This document shows positions 24,428-34,400 of a DNA stretch of 35,247 nucleotides, piece after piece. The position numbers were made by a program, and so were the translations under genes. Position 1 is the first letter of the stretch. Every line of letters begins with the position of its first letter. Below the pieces are notes generated by a model that saw nothing but the letters and a program-made list of their open reading frames with translations, was not told the origin of the DNA and searched no databases. Source of the DNA: Bacteroidota bacterium (GTDB lineage: Bacteria > Bacteroidota > Bacteroidia > CAILMK01); contig JABDBQ010000028.1 of NCBI GenBank assembly GCA_013288555.1, forward strand, positions 1 through 35,247. The letters are read 5' to 3'.

Positions 24428-25722
24428 AAAATCTTGAAAATTTTATACATATGCACAGAATAGAATTTGACGTGTACCAGCCGTCCCCAAAAGTATGGGC
24501 CGGGGTATCATCAGGGCTCACAGTTTCAGTCCTGCTTTTAAAACTGGCAAAGCTTCTTGGCACAGGTTCTAAAAACGTCATCCTGGCTTTAATCGGTACG
24601 GTTGCCGTTCTTACTACAGTGATATGGACTTATCAATCCAATAAATCTCATAAAAGCAGCCCGGTTTCGGTAGCCCAATCTACCGATCAGGGTCTTGAAG
24701 ATCAGGCACCAGCAAGCAAAGCACTTGTACCCGGAAGCACAAAGCAGATGCCGTTTATGTTAAAAGAACCCGGTTTGCCAGGTACGCAGCCCGACAATGC
24801 GCAGCCGATAAGCAATAATAAACTTTCTGCGCCTTCAGCGGTCCAGCCTGGAGATTCTTTCTATAATGGGGTTAAAACACTGAATATTGAAAGCTTTGGG
24901 TATAATTTCAAAATGACACGTTCCGATTCCAAAATGACCAGGGTGCGTATTCTGAAGCCAGGTAAGGTCATTGATAAAAAAACCAACACGGAACTGGTAT
25001 TGGAAATAAAGCAGAAAGGATCGGAACTGATTTTTGAATATGAAGGACAAGATGAATGGCACGGATCTTTCAATCATCAGACCGTAAACACAGGTGAAAT
25101 TGAGATTCTTATTCCCGATGATGATATCAGCCAGATAAATGCCATTTCATCAAATATCGACATTAACGGATATGCAACCCGGGCCCTTGGTATCAATGCC
25201 ATTTCGGGAAATATAAATGCTTCAAACATAAAAGCAATACTAAGCATAGGCACCACCTCTGGCGATCAGTCTATATTTGAAATTACGGGAGATTTGGATT
25301 GCAATACCACATCGGGAAATATTAACCTGAAAGAACATCATGGAAATGCTAAAATCCAAACAGCCAGCGGAGATATAGCGATTAAAAACTCCCGTGGAGA
25401 TCTGACATGCAAAAACATTTCAGGCAAAATCAAGCTGGAGGGTGGCCAGGGTAAAATGGATATTAATACTGTTTCGGGGGATATAAACGGCGAATTGATA
25501 AGCCTTATTGAAAGCTGCAACATCAAAAGCACAAGTGGAAATGTGGAGATGGGCTTTCAAAATATTGCCGACGACCTGAGTTTCGATCTGAGTTCACTCA
25601 GCGGCGACCTGAAAATCAAAAAAGGCGGTTCTGTGATGGAGGGTAAGGGATCGCTAAAGTACGGAAGCGGAAAAATACCGGTAACAGCTAAGACCGTGTC
25701 CGGAAATCAGGAATACCGGTAA
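24424..25722 (+). CDS. Membrane-anchored DUF4097-like protein, probable anti-sigma factor
   Basis: This 432-residue protein starts inside the sigma stop codon. Residues 1-45 are cytoplasmic and read like the short anti-sigma segments of this phylum (FIHMHRIEFDVYQPSPKVWAGV). One membrane helix lies at ~52-69 (NVILALIGTVAVLTTVIW). A low-complexity linker (~70-145) follows, then a C-terminal ladder of short beta repeats (~150-432) with recurring SGNI/SGDI/SGDL turns, as in DUF4097 putative adhesins. The arrangement suggests an envelope-sensing anti-sigma factor holding the sigma at the membrane, but no zinc-binding HxxxCxxC motif is present, so the mode would be the non-zinc type. Function is inferred from the overlap and topology. 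Confidence 0.75.
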   Translation: MKNLENFIHMHRIEFDVYQPSPKVWAGVSSGLTVSVLLLKLAKLLGTGSKNVILALIGTVAVLTTVIWTYQSNKSHKSSPVSVAQSTDQGLEDQAPASKALVPGSTKQMPFMLKEPGLPGTQPDNAQPISNNKLSAPSAVQPGDSFYNGVKTLNIESFGYNFKMTRSDSKMTRVRILKPGKVIDKKTNTELVLEIKQKGSELIFEYEGQDEWHGSFNHQTVNTGEIEILIPDDDISQINAISSNIDINGYATRALGINAISGNINASNIKAILSIGTTSGDQSIFEITGDLDCNTTSGNINLKEHHGNAKIQTASGDIAIKNSRGDLTCKNISGKIKLEGGQGKMDINTVSGDINGELISLIESCNIKSTSGNVEMGFQNIADDLSFDLSSLSGDLKIKKGGSVMEGKGSLKYGSGKIPVTAKTVSGNQEYR

Positions 25723-25754
25723 AAACTATATCTAACTCATTTATTTAAAACAAA

Positions 25755-25779
25755 TTCTGCACTTTGGCGCAGAAATTTT
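25755..25779 (+). terminator. Weak hairpin after the sigma operon
   Basis: A 6-bp stem TTCTGC/GCAGAA (25755-25760 with 25769-25774) has an 8-nt loop, followed by ATTTT. It could be a weak terminator 30 bp after the stop; the stem is short and may be chance. Confidence 0.25.
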
Positions 25780-25830
25780 CAAGACCCATAAGAATGTTGG
25801 GGAAGGCAAATACTTCGAAACAAAAAAAAC

Positions 25831-26871
25831 ATGAATATGTTAAAAAGCTTCATCACGGCTGGTTTTAGCGTGCTATCCTTTTGCTTCATGATGCAGAGTA
25901 ATGCTCAGATTAAAACACTATCCGGCAAAATTTTAGAAACCAAAAGCATTGACTCATTTATACGGTACCAAATGGATTCATTGAAAATACCTGCCCTTTC
26001 CATTGCGATCATCCAAAAAGGTAAATTGATCTATTATAAAGCAACCGGTGTCAGGAACGAGAAGCATGAAGCAATAGACACGGCTACTCTTTTTGAAGCA
26101 GCCTCAATGACTAAACCTGTATTTGCCTATGCGGTGCATAAATTAATACAGCAAGGCAAGCTTAGCCTCGATACGCCGCTTTACAGGTATTATCCTTATA
26201 ACGATATTAGTTATGATGATCGTTATAAGCTCATTACCGCAAGAATGGTTTTGGACCACACGACGGGATTCCCCAACTGGAGGGATGGCAGAGAGCTGAC
26301 AATCGGGTCTGATCCTGGTACAAACTATGGTTATTCAGGTGAAGGCTACGTGTACCTTGGTTTTGTGGTGAGCCACTTGATTCACAAACCGATAGAAGAT
26401 ATAACGAACCAGGAAGTATTTCGTCCGTTAGGCATTCGCAACTCCTATTTAATTGAAAATAAATATGTACTGGACCATTTGGCGGATGGCAAGAAAGATA
26501 ATAAAGAATGGGGCAGAAATGGCCCATGGCAAGGACCTAACGTTGCTTCCAGCCTGCGTACCGAAGCAAAGGAGTATGCAAAGTTTGTTATTGAGTTAAT
26601 GAGGGAGAACAGGTCTTCCGGCACTGTCTTTCAGCAAATGTCGGTGCCGCAAATGAAGATTGATTCAAACAAATGGGTATGTCTGGGTATCTTCATGGAG
26701 CAAACGCCCTATGGCATTGCATATTCACACGGGGGTAACAACAATAACAGGTATAATTCAAATTTTAAGTTTTACAAAGATCATGACCTGGGCTATGTAT
26801 TCTTTATGAATTGTCATCAGGAACAGGCTTTGACAAAAAGGCTGGATAAATTTTTGGAAACCGCTAAATAA
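25831..26871 (+). CDS. Exported beta-lactamase-fold serine hydrolase
   Basis: This 346-residue protein has a signal peptide (~1-25, ending QSNA|Q). It belongs to the class C beta-lactamase/penicillin-binding-protein-like serine hydrolases. The nucleophile motif is S92-M-T-K95; the second motif is Y168-S-G170 in place of the usual Y-x-N; the third is H300-G-G302 in place of K-T-G. These changes are common among esterases and peptidases of this superfamily, so a true antibiotic-degrading role is unlikely from sequence alone. The second ATG (25837) is an alternative start. It precedes an alpha/beta hydrolase by 9 bp, likely as an operon. Substrate unknown. Confidence 0.88.
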   Translation: MNMLKSFITAGFSVLSFCFMMQSNAQIKTLSGKILETKSIDSFIRYQMDSLKIPALSIAIIQKGKLIYYKATGVRNEKHEAIDTATLFEAASMTKPVFAYAVHKLIQQGKLSLDTPLYRYYPYNDISYDDRYKLITARMVLDHTTGFPNWRDGRELTIGSDPGTNYGYSGEGYVYLGFVVSHLIHKPIEDITNQEVFRPLGIRNSYLIENKYVLDHLADGKKDNKEWGRNGPWQGPNVASSLRTEAKEYAKFVIELMRENRSSGTVFQQMSVPQMKIDSNKWVCLGIFMEQTPYGIAYSHGGNNNNRYNSNFKFYKDHDLGYVFFMNCHQEQALTKRLDKFLETAK

Positions 26872-26880
26872 CAAATCATT

Positions 26881-27942
26881 ATGGACAAAGTACTTTTTAT
26901 ATTTCTTCTGGCAGTAAACACGTGTTGCCTGAGTGGATATGCTAAAATGCAAACAGATACCTTTACTTTTCGTTTTGAGGGCAGGCGATATAGCGGTGAA
27001 ATTGATAAGCCAGCAGAAAATGTGGCAAAGGCTATCATTGTTATTGTCCCCGGTTATGGCAAAACAAATATGGTAGGAGGGAAGGATTGGAAGGGATTGA
27101 GAAACCTTTTCGCTGAACAGGGATATGCTTGCGTGGTTTGGGACAAAGCAGGCTGTGGCAAGAGCGAAGGTGTGTTTGATATAAACCAGCCAGTGCAGAA
27201 TAGTGCCAGTGAAGTACTTGCCGCACTTGCTGAATTAAAGTCCAGAAATATTCCAGGCTCGGAGAAGATAGGATTATGGGGTATAAGCCGGGCAGGATGG
27301 ATTTGCCCTTTGGTCATTGCGCAATATCCAATCGCCTTTTGGATTTCGGTGAGTGGCACCGATGATAAAGAGAATTTTGGATACCTGTTGGAAAAGAATT
27401 TTTTGATTGAAGGAAGAACCAAAGCACAAACAGAAATGCTGATGAACGAATGGCGAAAAGGGATTGAAATTGCAAGAACGGGAGGAACATTTGAGGAGAA
27501 TTTGAAAGCCACGGAAAACCTCAGAAAAGATTCATTTTACATGTATATAACTAACAACTATATGCCCATAAAAGACGGATACCTGAAATGGCAGGAGGGA
27601 ATTAAGTCAGGAAAATATACCTATGAAGAAAAAACGGAGTTGTTTATATATGTCCATGGTTTTGATACAATTCTGAGTAAAATAAATTGCCCTGTATTAG
27701 CGATCTTCGGTGAAAAGGATGCGAATGTTGACTGGCGCAAAACGAAAGCTTTATATGAGAAAACGATCGGTAAAAACCCGGCGGGATTATTGACAATTAA
27801 AACATTCCCGAATGGGGATCATGGGCTATTGGAATGTAAAACCGGGGGAATAAGAGAAGACCTTAGAAACAGTGATTTCTGCCCGGGATTTTATAGAACG
27901 ATGACCACATGGCTGAATAACCTGCTGGAAAAGGGGCAGTAA
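26881..27942 (+). CDS. Exported alpha/beta hydrolase
   Basis: This 353-residue alpha/beta hydrolase has a putative signal peptide (MDKVLFIFLLAVNTCCLSGY, cleavage near residue 21). Expected landmarks are VPGYGKTN (oxyanion side, ~56), the nucleophile elbow GISRAG with Ser136, the acid around FGEKDANVDW (Asp280 or Asp284), and His314 in NGDHGLLE. The family includes esterases and dipeptidyl hydrolases; I cannot name the substrate. It is 9 bp from the serine hydrolase gene and probably shares its promoter. The two adjacent exported hydrolases may act on the same polymer or ester, which is inference. It converges with parC, leaving 37 bp with no terminator visible. Confidence 0.85.
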   Translation: MDKVLFIFLLAVNTCCLSGYAKMQTDTFTFRFEGRRYSGEIDKPAENVAKAIIVIVPGYGKTNMVGGKDWKGLRNLFAEQGYACVVWDKAGCGKSEGVFDINQPVQNSASEVLAALAELKSRNIPGSEKIGLWGISRAGWICPLVIAQYPIAFWISVSGTDDKENFGYLLEKNFLIEGRTKAQTEMLMNEWRKGIEIARTGGTFEENLKATENLRKDSFYMYITNNYMPIKDGYLKWQEGIKSGKYTYEEKTELFIYVHGFDTILSKINCPVLAIFGEKDANVDWRKTKALYEKTIGKNPAGLLTIKTFPNGDHGLLECKTGGIREDLRNSDFCPGFYRTMTTWLNNLLEKGQ

Positions 27943-27979
27943 AAATGGTAAAACAATAACAAGGCGGATACAGCGCTAT

Positions 27980-30754
27980 CTAAAACAAAAACGTCAGTTG
28001 AGAACCCTTGCCAGGTTTGGTTTTGGGTTTTTTGTCTTTTGGTTCTTCGGGTTCTTCTTCTACTTCCGTTTCGAGGGCCTTTTCATCGAAAACAGGTTTA
28101 AAAGGAGGTGGAGCGGCTGGTTTCTTGTGTGATTTTGCGGCCATAACCTCTTTCATTTCCTCGATTTCTTTCTCAAGAATTTCAGTTTCATCAACCAGTA
28201 TTTCATCAGGAACCAATTCTACTGAACTGATGTCTTTCTGGGTTAATTTGTTACCGATGGCTTTCCATCCTCTTATTTCTACAAATTCGGTAAGATCAAG
28301 TATTTCAGATATTTCATCTTTCTTTTTGCCTGATTTAATATCAATTACGGGCAATAATGCGGTTGTCGCCACCAGGAGTTTCGACCCTTTGGCTTCAGAT
28401 ATAAAACTGAATTTCTTGCCTTCTGTGGTGGTTTCGATCAGGAAACGCTTTGCATACCAGCTTTTGTGGTTGGCATCATACTGAACTGCTGTAATAGGCC
28501 TTCCCGGGTTATGCTTTTCAATGACCATGACATTGTCGGCATCATACCGGTTGGTGAGCTCGAAATTGGTGAGTTCATAACTGCCTTCCTTGTAGATCAC
28601 GAGTATTTTGTCATCCATATTGAAACTGCCCAGGTGCGTACCGCGCTTGTCCACATTCAGCCTGCCCTGTACATCATCATACCATATATCGCGACCGCCA
28701 AGAGTTGAAGCGCCTTTTTCTTTGAAACGCACGGTTTTTACCACATGCTTGCTGAGGATATTTCCCTGAGAATTACGGCCTTTAATATCGAGTGTTGAGA
28801 AATCGTAGTCGAACACTTTGATCCTTGCTGTTGCCAAAGGTGATAACGCCACACTGACAATCTCCGACTCACTGTTTGGGTTGGCAGAAAGATACAGGAT
28901 CTTGGAGTTAGAAGTCCCCAGCGTCAGATCATATTCCTTGTCCCGAGTAATACCTGTTACAGCAAACCTTTTTGCCCTGGAAATACCCGATTTCCCATCG
29001 ATATAGATCAGGTTATAGATCATCCGGTCATCGTTCTTTTTCCAGACAGCCGCATGGATAATGTCCTTCCCGACAAATGATTTTTCTGAGATCCGGGTCA
29101 CGATCATTTTGCCGTCTTTGCGGAACACGATAATATCGTCAAGATCAGAGCAATCGCAGATAAACTCGTCTTTTTTAAGTCCGTAGCCGATAAAACCTTC
29201 TTTGGCATTCATGTAAAGTTTCTGGTTGGCAACGGCAACGATATTGGCGCTAATGGTTTCAAAGGCACGGATCTCGGTTTTGCGCTCTCTGCCTTTGCCG
29301 TATTTTTTCAGCAGGTTTTTGAAATAGTTCACCGCAAATTCTACCAGGTGCTCCAGGTCAAATTTTACCTGTTCCATTTCATCTTCCAACGCTTTGATGG
29401 CCTCATCTGCCTTGAATGAATCGAATTTTGAGATCCTTTTGATCCTGATCTCCGTCAGCCTGACAATATCATCTGTTGTTATCGCCCTTCTGAACAGCTT
29501 TTTATAAGGTTTAAGTCCTTTGTCAATAGCTTCAAGAACAGCTTCCCAGGTTTCTGATTCTTCAATGTTGCGGTAGATACGTTTTTCAATAAATATCTTC
29601 TCGAGTGAAGAAAAATGCCATTTCTCTTCCAGCTCGCCCTGCTTGATTTCGAGTTCCCTTTTTAATAATGCAAGTGTATTAGCTGTTGAGATTTTTAGGA
29701 GTTCGTTTACACTCTGGAATTCTGGTTTCTGGTTAACGATGATACAGGCATTCGGACTAATTGATACCTCACATTCTGTAAATGCATAAAGCGCATCAAT
29801 GGTCAGATCTGGAGAAGTGCCGGGATGCAACTGCACTTCTATTTCCACATTGGCAGCTGTATTGTCGACTACTTTTTTAATTTTTATTTTTCCACTCTCA
29901 CTGGCCTTCACGATGGATTCCATCAGCGAATTGGTGGTAGTAGAGTAGGGGATCTCGTGAATGATAAGTGTCTTTTTATCCCTTTCTTCAATCCTTGCCC
30001 TGACTCTTATCCGTGAGCCTTTTTTCCCTTCATTATAATGGGTGATATCGGCAATGCCTCCCGTTGGGAAATCGGGCAGCAGGTCTATTTTTTTGTGATG
30101 CAATATATCAATAGATGCCTGGATCAATTCCTGGAAATTATGCGGCATCACTTTGGTGGAGAGCCCTACAGCGATCCCTTCCACACCCTGTGCCAACAGC
30201 AATGGGAATTTCATCGGCAGGGTTACCGGTTCGCGTTTGCGACCATCGTATGATACCTGCCAGTTGGTGGTCTGCGGGTTGAAAGCAACTTCAAGTGCAA
30301 ACTTGGAAAGCCTTGCTTCAATATACCTGGAGGCTGCAGCATCATCCCCAGTAATCATATCACCCCAGTTGCCCTGGGTATCAATCAACAAATCTTTTTG
30401 TCCGAGGTTTACGATGGCATCTGCAATTGAGGCATCACCGTGGGGATGATATTGCATGGTCTGACCAATGATGTTGGCCACCTTGTTCAACCGTCCATCA
30501 TCCATCTCCTTCATGGCATGCAATATCCTGCGCTGCACGGGTTTAAGACCGTCTTCAATTGCCGGAACGGCACGCTCCAGGATTACATAAGAGGCATAAT
30601 CCAGGAACCAGTTCTGGTATAACCCCGCCACCGTAGCCACATCATGAATCACCTCGCCATTGGCCTCTTCAGGTTGAGGCGCAGGCTGTTCATCTTCGTT
30701 TTCAGGCAAGTCCTCGTTTGGCAATTCTTCGTCTTCTATGTCGTTCTTTCCCAT
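27980..30754 (-). CDS. parC: DNA topoisomerase IV subunit A (ParC-type)
   Basis: This 924-residue type IIA topoisomerase subunit cuts and rejoins DNA. After an acidic N-terminal tail (~1-35) come DYASYVILERAVPAIEDGLKP, the HPHGD motif (103-107) and catalytic Tyr144 in AASRYIEARLS. The winged-helix/tower region continues to ~500, then a beta-pinwheel C-terminal domain (~510-860) and a basic tail. The AVPAIEDGLKPVQRRI form favours ParC over GyrA, which has SRALPDVRDGLKPVHRR. At the quinolone-site position equal to GyrA Ser83 it has Ala108, and at Asp87 it has Asp112; this may be the normal form here. The tail ends QLTFLF, which resembles a sliding-clamp motif. parE is not in the window. Confidence 0.9.
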   Translation of the reverse strand: MGKNDIEDEELPNEDLPENEDEQPAPQPEEANGEVIHDVATVAGLYQNWFLDYASYVILERAVPAIEDGLKPVQRRILHAMKEMDDGRLNKVANIIGQTMQYHPHGDASIADAIVNLGQKDLLIDTQGNWGDMITGDDAAASRYIEARLSKFALEVAFNPQTTNWQVSYDGRKREPVTLPMKFPLLLAQGVEGIAVGLSTKVMPHNFQELIQASIDILHHKKIDLLPDFPTGGIADITHYNEGKKGSRIRVRARIEERDKKTLIIHEIPYSTTTNSLMESIVKASESGKIKIKKVVDNTAANVEIEVQLHPGTSPDLTIDALYAFTECEVSISPNACIIVNQKPEFQSVNELLKISTANTLALLKRELEIKQGELEEKWHFSSLEKIFIEKRIYRNIEESETWEAVLEAIDKGLKPYKKLFRRAITTDDIVRLTEIRIKRISKFDSFKADEAIKALEDEMEQVKFDLEHLVEFAVNYFKNLLKKYGKGRERKTEIRAFETISANIVAVANQKLYMNAKEGFIGYGLKKDEFICDCSDLDDIIVFRKDGKMIVTRISEKSFVGKDIIHAAVWKKNDDRMIYNLIYIDGKSGISRAKRFAVTGITRDKEYDLTLGTSNSKILYLSANPNSESEIVSVALSPLATARIKVFDYDFSTLDIKGRNSQGNILSKHVVKTVRFKEKGASTLGGRDIWYDDVQGRLNVDKRGTHLGSFNMDDKILVIYKEGSYELTNFELTNRYDADNVMVIEKHNPGRPITAVQYDANHKSWYAKRFLIETTTEGKKFSFISEAKGSKLLVATTALLPVIDIKSGKKKDEISEILDLTEFVEIRGWKAIGNKLTQKDISSVELVPDEILVDETEILEKEIEEMKEVMAAKSHKKPAAPPPFKPVFDEKALETEVEEEPEEPKDKKPKTKPGKGSQLTFLF

Positions 30755-30858
30755 CGCTTCAAAAATAAGGGATTATTTGGGATTCTCTGAATTCAAAATT
30801 TCCACAGGTTGTGCGGAAAAATTTATCGCTCCAGATCATACCCAATCCATCCTTTTTG

Positions 30859-30891
30859 CAAATATGACAAAAAAAATGGAAATAATACAAA
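30859..30891 (-). promoter_or_regulatory. Predicted parC promoter
   Basis: On the minus strand, TTTG (30888-30891), a 21-bp spacer and CATATTTG (30859-30866, one mismatch to TAnnTTTG) lie ~105 bp before the parC ATG. The -33 box abuts the edge of the repeat element that starts at 30891. Confidence 0.4.
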
Positions 30892-30897
30892 ATTTTT

Positions 30898-31180
30898 CCC
30901 GCAGATTTCGCAGATTGGCGCAGAAGTAAAGAAAAGCAAACCGCAAAGAGCGCAAAGGTTTCGCAAAGGGCGCAAAGGGGGAAATGGTTCCCGCAGATTT
31001 CGCAGAAGTCAGAAAAGCAAACCGCAAAGAGCGCAAAGGTTTCGCAAAGAAAACGCAAAGGGGGAAAATGGTTCCCGCAGATTTCCGCGGAAGAAAGAAA
31101 AGCAAACCGCAAAGCCCGCAAAGGTTTCGCAAAGAAAACGCAAAGGGAGAAAATGGTTCCCGCAGATAACTCAGATAAAT
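30898..31180. repeat. Tandem CGCAAAG-rich repeat (three ~84-92 bp units plus a partial)
   Basis: Units start at CCCGCAGAT at 30898, 30990, 31074 and, partly, 31159, giving lengths of 92, 84, 85 and ~22 bp. Each runs through AGAAAAGCAAACCGCAAAG, GCAAAGGTTTCGCAAAG and a GGGxxAAATGGTT end. Within units, CGCAAAG recurs at short steps. It is non-coding: frames through it give repetitive basic peptides. The type is a known kind of interspersed intergenic repeat in Bacteroidota. The stretch 30755-31448 holds this array, a hairpin and the inverted arm, plus the parC promoter. Confidence 0.8.
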
Positions 31181-31279
31181 TATTTCTTAATTGGGATTTA
31201 TGGGGAGATATTACTTCCGGGAAAGAAGCTATTAATAAACATTGATGTGAATCCACCGAACCACCCCGGCCTACGGCCA

Positions 31280-31303
31280 CCCCTCCTTTAAGGGAAGGAG
31301 GGG
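31280..31303. repeat. Hairpin CCCCTCCTT / AAGGAGGGG
   Basis: A 9-bp perfect stem (31280-31288 with 31295-31303) has a 6-nt loop, preceded by GGCCTACGGCC, itself a short palindrome. It lies in the middle of the repeat element between parC and the SBBP gene. Confidence 0.55.
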
Positions 31304-31349
31304 AATTGCTGACGCATGAGTACTGAATGTCGAATATGCTTTGTGGAAA

Positions 31350-31444
31350 ATCTTTGCGCACTTTGCGAAACACTTTGCGCACTTTGCGTTTTGTTTTTGA
31401 ATTTGACCTTTTCCGCGTAAATCTGCGTTATCTGCGGGAAATTT
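31350..31444. repeat. Inverted arm of the 0.55-kb repeat element
   Basis: This carries CTTTGCG four times (31353-31388), the complement of CGCAAAG. At 31411-31444 is a near-exact inverted copy of the opposite end (30891-30925, CCCGCAGAT...CGCAGA). The two ends thus form inverted repeats bounding a ~550-bp non-coding element whose right edge touches the SBBP gene stop. Confidence 0.7.
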
Positions 31445-31448
31445 CTAA

Positions 31449-34400
31449 TCAATGATATATCGAATCCAGCTGGATGATCTTTTTAACAATTACCTTATCA
31501 TCAAGCTGAAAGACAACAAAATACATAGCCGGCCGGGTTTTCCAGAGCGCCGCATCAAAATAAGTATTGTATTCTCCCTGATCAAGCTGTTTATCAACAA
31601 GAACACCGATTTTCTTTCCGATTTCATCAGTCAATGATATTTTGATATGCGCAGCATTATTTAAAATGTAATTGATACCTGTTTGGGATTGAAAAGGATT
31701 AGGGCCAATATTGAGTGAAAATTGTTCATCCAGAACAAGCTGTGATGAATCTGTTTTTATACAGAAACCTGGCTGAAAAAAAGTGATTCTTACAATGTAT
31801 TTGCCGTTTTTGGCATAGGTGTGCAAAACGGAATATCCTGAGGCCGTATCCGGCTTCCCATTTACACTATCACCAAAGTTCCAGTGATACTGGTACGGCG
31901 GATATACCTGATTTTTGAGCGCAAATGAATAATCATACCCGCTTATATGGCTGATATCAAAAACGATGTCCGGCTTTGTAACCACTGTTACTGAAACAGT
32001 GTCAGAATCAGTACATCCTGTCGCATTAACTATTTCTTTAAGATAATAAACAGTATTGCTTACAGGCGTATCAATCGGGTTGCTGATATTGGAATGGAAA
32101 CCGGGAGGATCAGATCTCCATAAATATCTTATTCCAGAATCTGTAGCTGCTCCTAATTGAATTCCCAGGCCACCACAGGTTTCATGGTGCATTCCTGGTT
32201 TTAACACGGGTTTTGGATTTACCATTATTACTACTGAATCAAAATTGGTACAGCCGTTGGTATTGGTAACAGTAACGAAATAGGAAGTAGTGGAATCAGG
32301 TTTCACAATTGTAACGGGGAACCCAGAACTGAACCCAACTGGTTTGGATACCCATTTGTAAATATTGCCTGCTGAACCATGCGAACCGATTGCTACTGAA
32401 TCTCCGGCGCATATAGTCTGGTTACTGCCCGCATTGGCTACAGGCGCCTGGGTGGAGCTGAGTTTGACAAGCGTAGAATCTTTGTTGGAGCAGTTTGTGT
32501 TTTTATTTATAACGGTTAAGTAATAAATAGTATTTGTAGATGGCGAAACGACAGGATCGGATAAAGTAGAACTAAAGCCAGCCGGTGCCGAAATCCAGGA
32601 ATAGATAAGATCAGGCGAAGCATTTCCGCCAAGTTGAATACGGGCACCAGTGCATGCTTGTAAAACATGCTGCCCGATATTAACTGATGGTAACAGATTA
32701 ACTGTTATAAGTACCGTTGCGGAATTGATGCAACCCGTAGTTGTATCTGTTACAGTCAACGTATATTGAGTTGTGTTTTGCGGCCAGATTATAGGATTTG
32801 AAACTGAGGAGCTGAAGCCTGACGGCGTGGATGTCCATCCATAAAGATATCCTTTGGTGCCAGAACCTCCAATAAAAGTACTGTCCCCTTTACAGATGGA
32901 TTTGTGAAGACCTGTATTAGCCAAAGGCAGCTGGTTTACAGTTATGACAACGGTATCTTTTTCGGGACAACCTGTTGACTGTACAATATCGGTTAAATAA
33001 TATGTTGTGGTAACCGTGGGGCTTACAGTTGGATTTGACTGGGTGGAACTGAAGCCCGTAGGATTTGATGTCCAGAAATAACTATTTCCACTTGTATTGG
33101 ATGACCCAATAGAAACAGGGGTATTGGCACAAATAGTTTTATCAGGACCAGCATTCGCTTTTGAAGGAGGAATAATCATAAACACTTCTGAAGAGCTATC
33201 ATTTCCAGGTACAGAATCTGTGAATCCATTTGGGTCCGATGTCCATGATTTGATAATATTTGTTCCTGTAGAAAGTAAAAATTTACCAAGGGTCAGTTTG
33301 GTTGAACTATCAGGAGAAAGTAATCCTTTCCAGGAATAAACGGATTGAGATATGCCGTTAATTGACAAGTGAATACTAACATTCTGAAGTGCACTTTCGC
33401 CATAGTTATGTATTTGAACTACTATAGTTTGAGTATCGAGGCAGGAAGCAGTTGCCGGATTCAGTATTTTAGTGATACCGGCATCATAAACAGACTTGAC
33501 AAATTTTGCCAGGTAGCCAATATAACCGGTACCTGAAAAACCAGGTTTGTATGAACCTTTTGTTGCGATGCCGTTGGTGCTTTGAGTAATTCCGGTAACA
33601 AATACATCTCCTGATTTGTCAACAGCAATTCCATAAGCCCAATCATAATCATTACCCCCATAATAGGTTGCCCACTGGCGTACCCCATTATTGTCAAATT
33701 CACCAATAAAAGAATCATAACTACCACCACCATCGTCCGTTTGATACGCGTAATCCGTTGTCAACGCGAATCCTCCTTTGGTGTATCCTGCAAAGTATGC
33801 ATTTCCATCTTTGTCTGTTTTTATATCCTGGGTTATGATGTCGTTATAATAGGTAGACCATGCTAAAGAACCGCCCGCACCAAATAAAGCAAGAAATGAA
33901 CTGTTCCCGTCTGCGTTCCAGGATTCCTCGAAAGCATCACTGGTAGCAATACCTGTATCACTTGTAGTTGCGCCTGTCATAAATACATTTCCGATACTAT
34001 CCGCAGCAATACCTGTTGCATAATCGAACCCCGATCCGCCATAAAATGTACCCCAAAGGCGTTTACCAGTTCCATCAAACTTAGCCAGAAAGGCATCATT
34101 TCTTCCACCACCATAAGAGGTATGGAATGCTCCTGCTGAAGCAATGTTGATACTATCATCAGTAGTACCGGCAAGAAATACATTGCCCGTTTTGTCAGTA
34201 CAAACTGTAACTTTAAAATGCTCAATGTTATCACCATAATAAGTAGCCCATTGAATGTCTCCTGTATTGCTGAATTTGGCCAGGAAAGCATTATAGGTCA
34301 TCATGTTGGAAAATGAACTATAGGAAGTCTGAAATGCGCCGGATGTAGCAATGCCCGAAGTACTTGTCGTCACCCCGCTTATGTATACATCACCTGATGG

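Noticed and set aside
25831..26871. Antibiotic-resistance beta-lactamase
   Set aside because: Only the S-x-x-K motif matches; the Y-x-N and K-T-G motifs are altered as in general serine hydrolases.
30898..31180. CRISPR-like repeating pattern
   Set aside because: The units repeat along their whole ~85 bp without unique spacers, the repeats vary, and no cas gene is nearby.
30809..31291. 160-residue open frame in the repeat element
   Set aside because: The peptide is only a translation of the CGCAAAG repeats (KPQRAQRFRK units); overlapping frames on both strands are open for the same reason.
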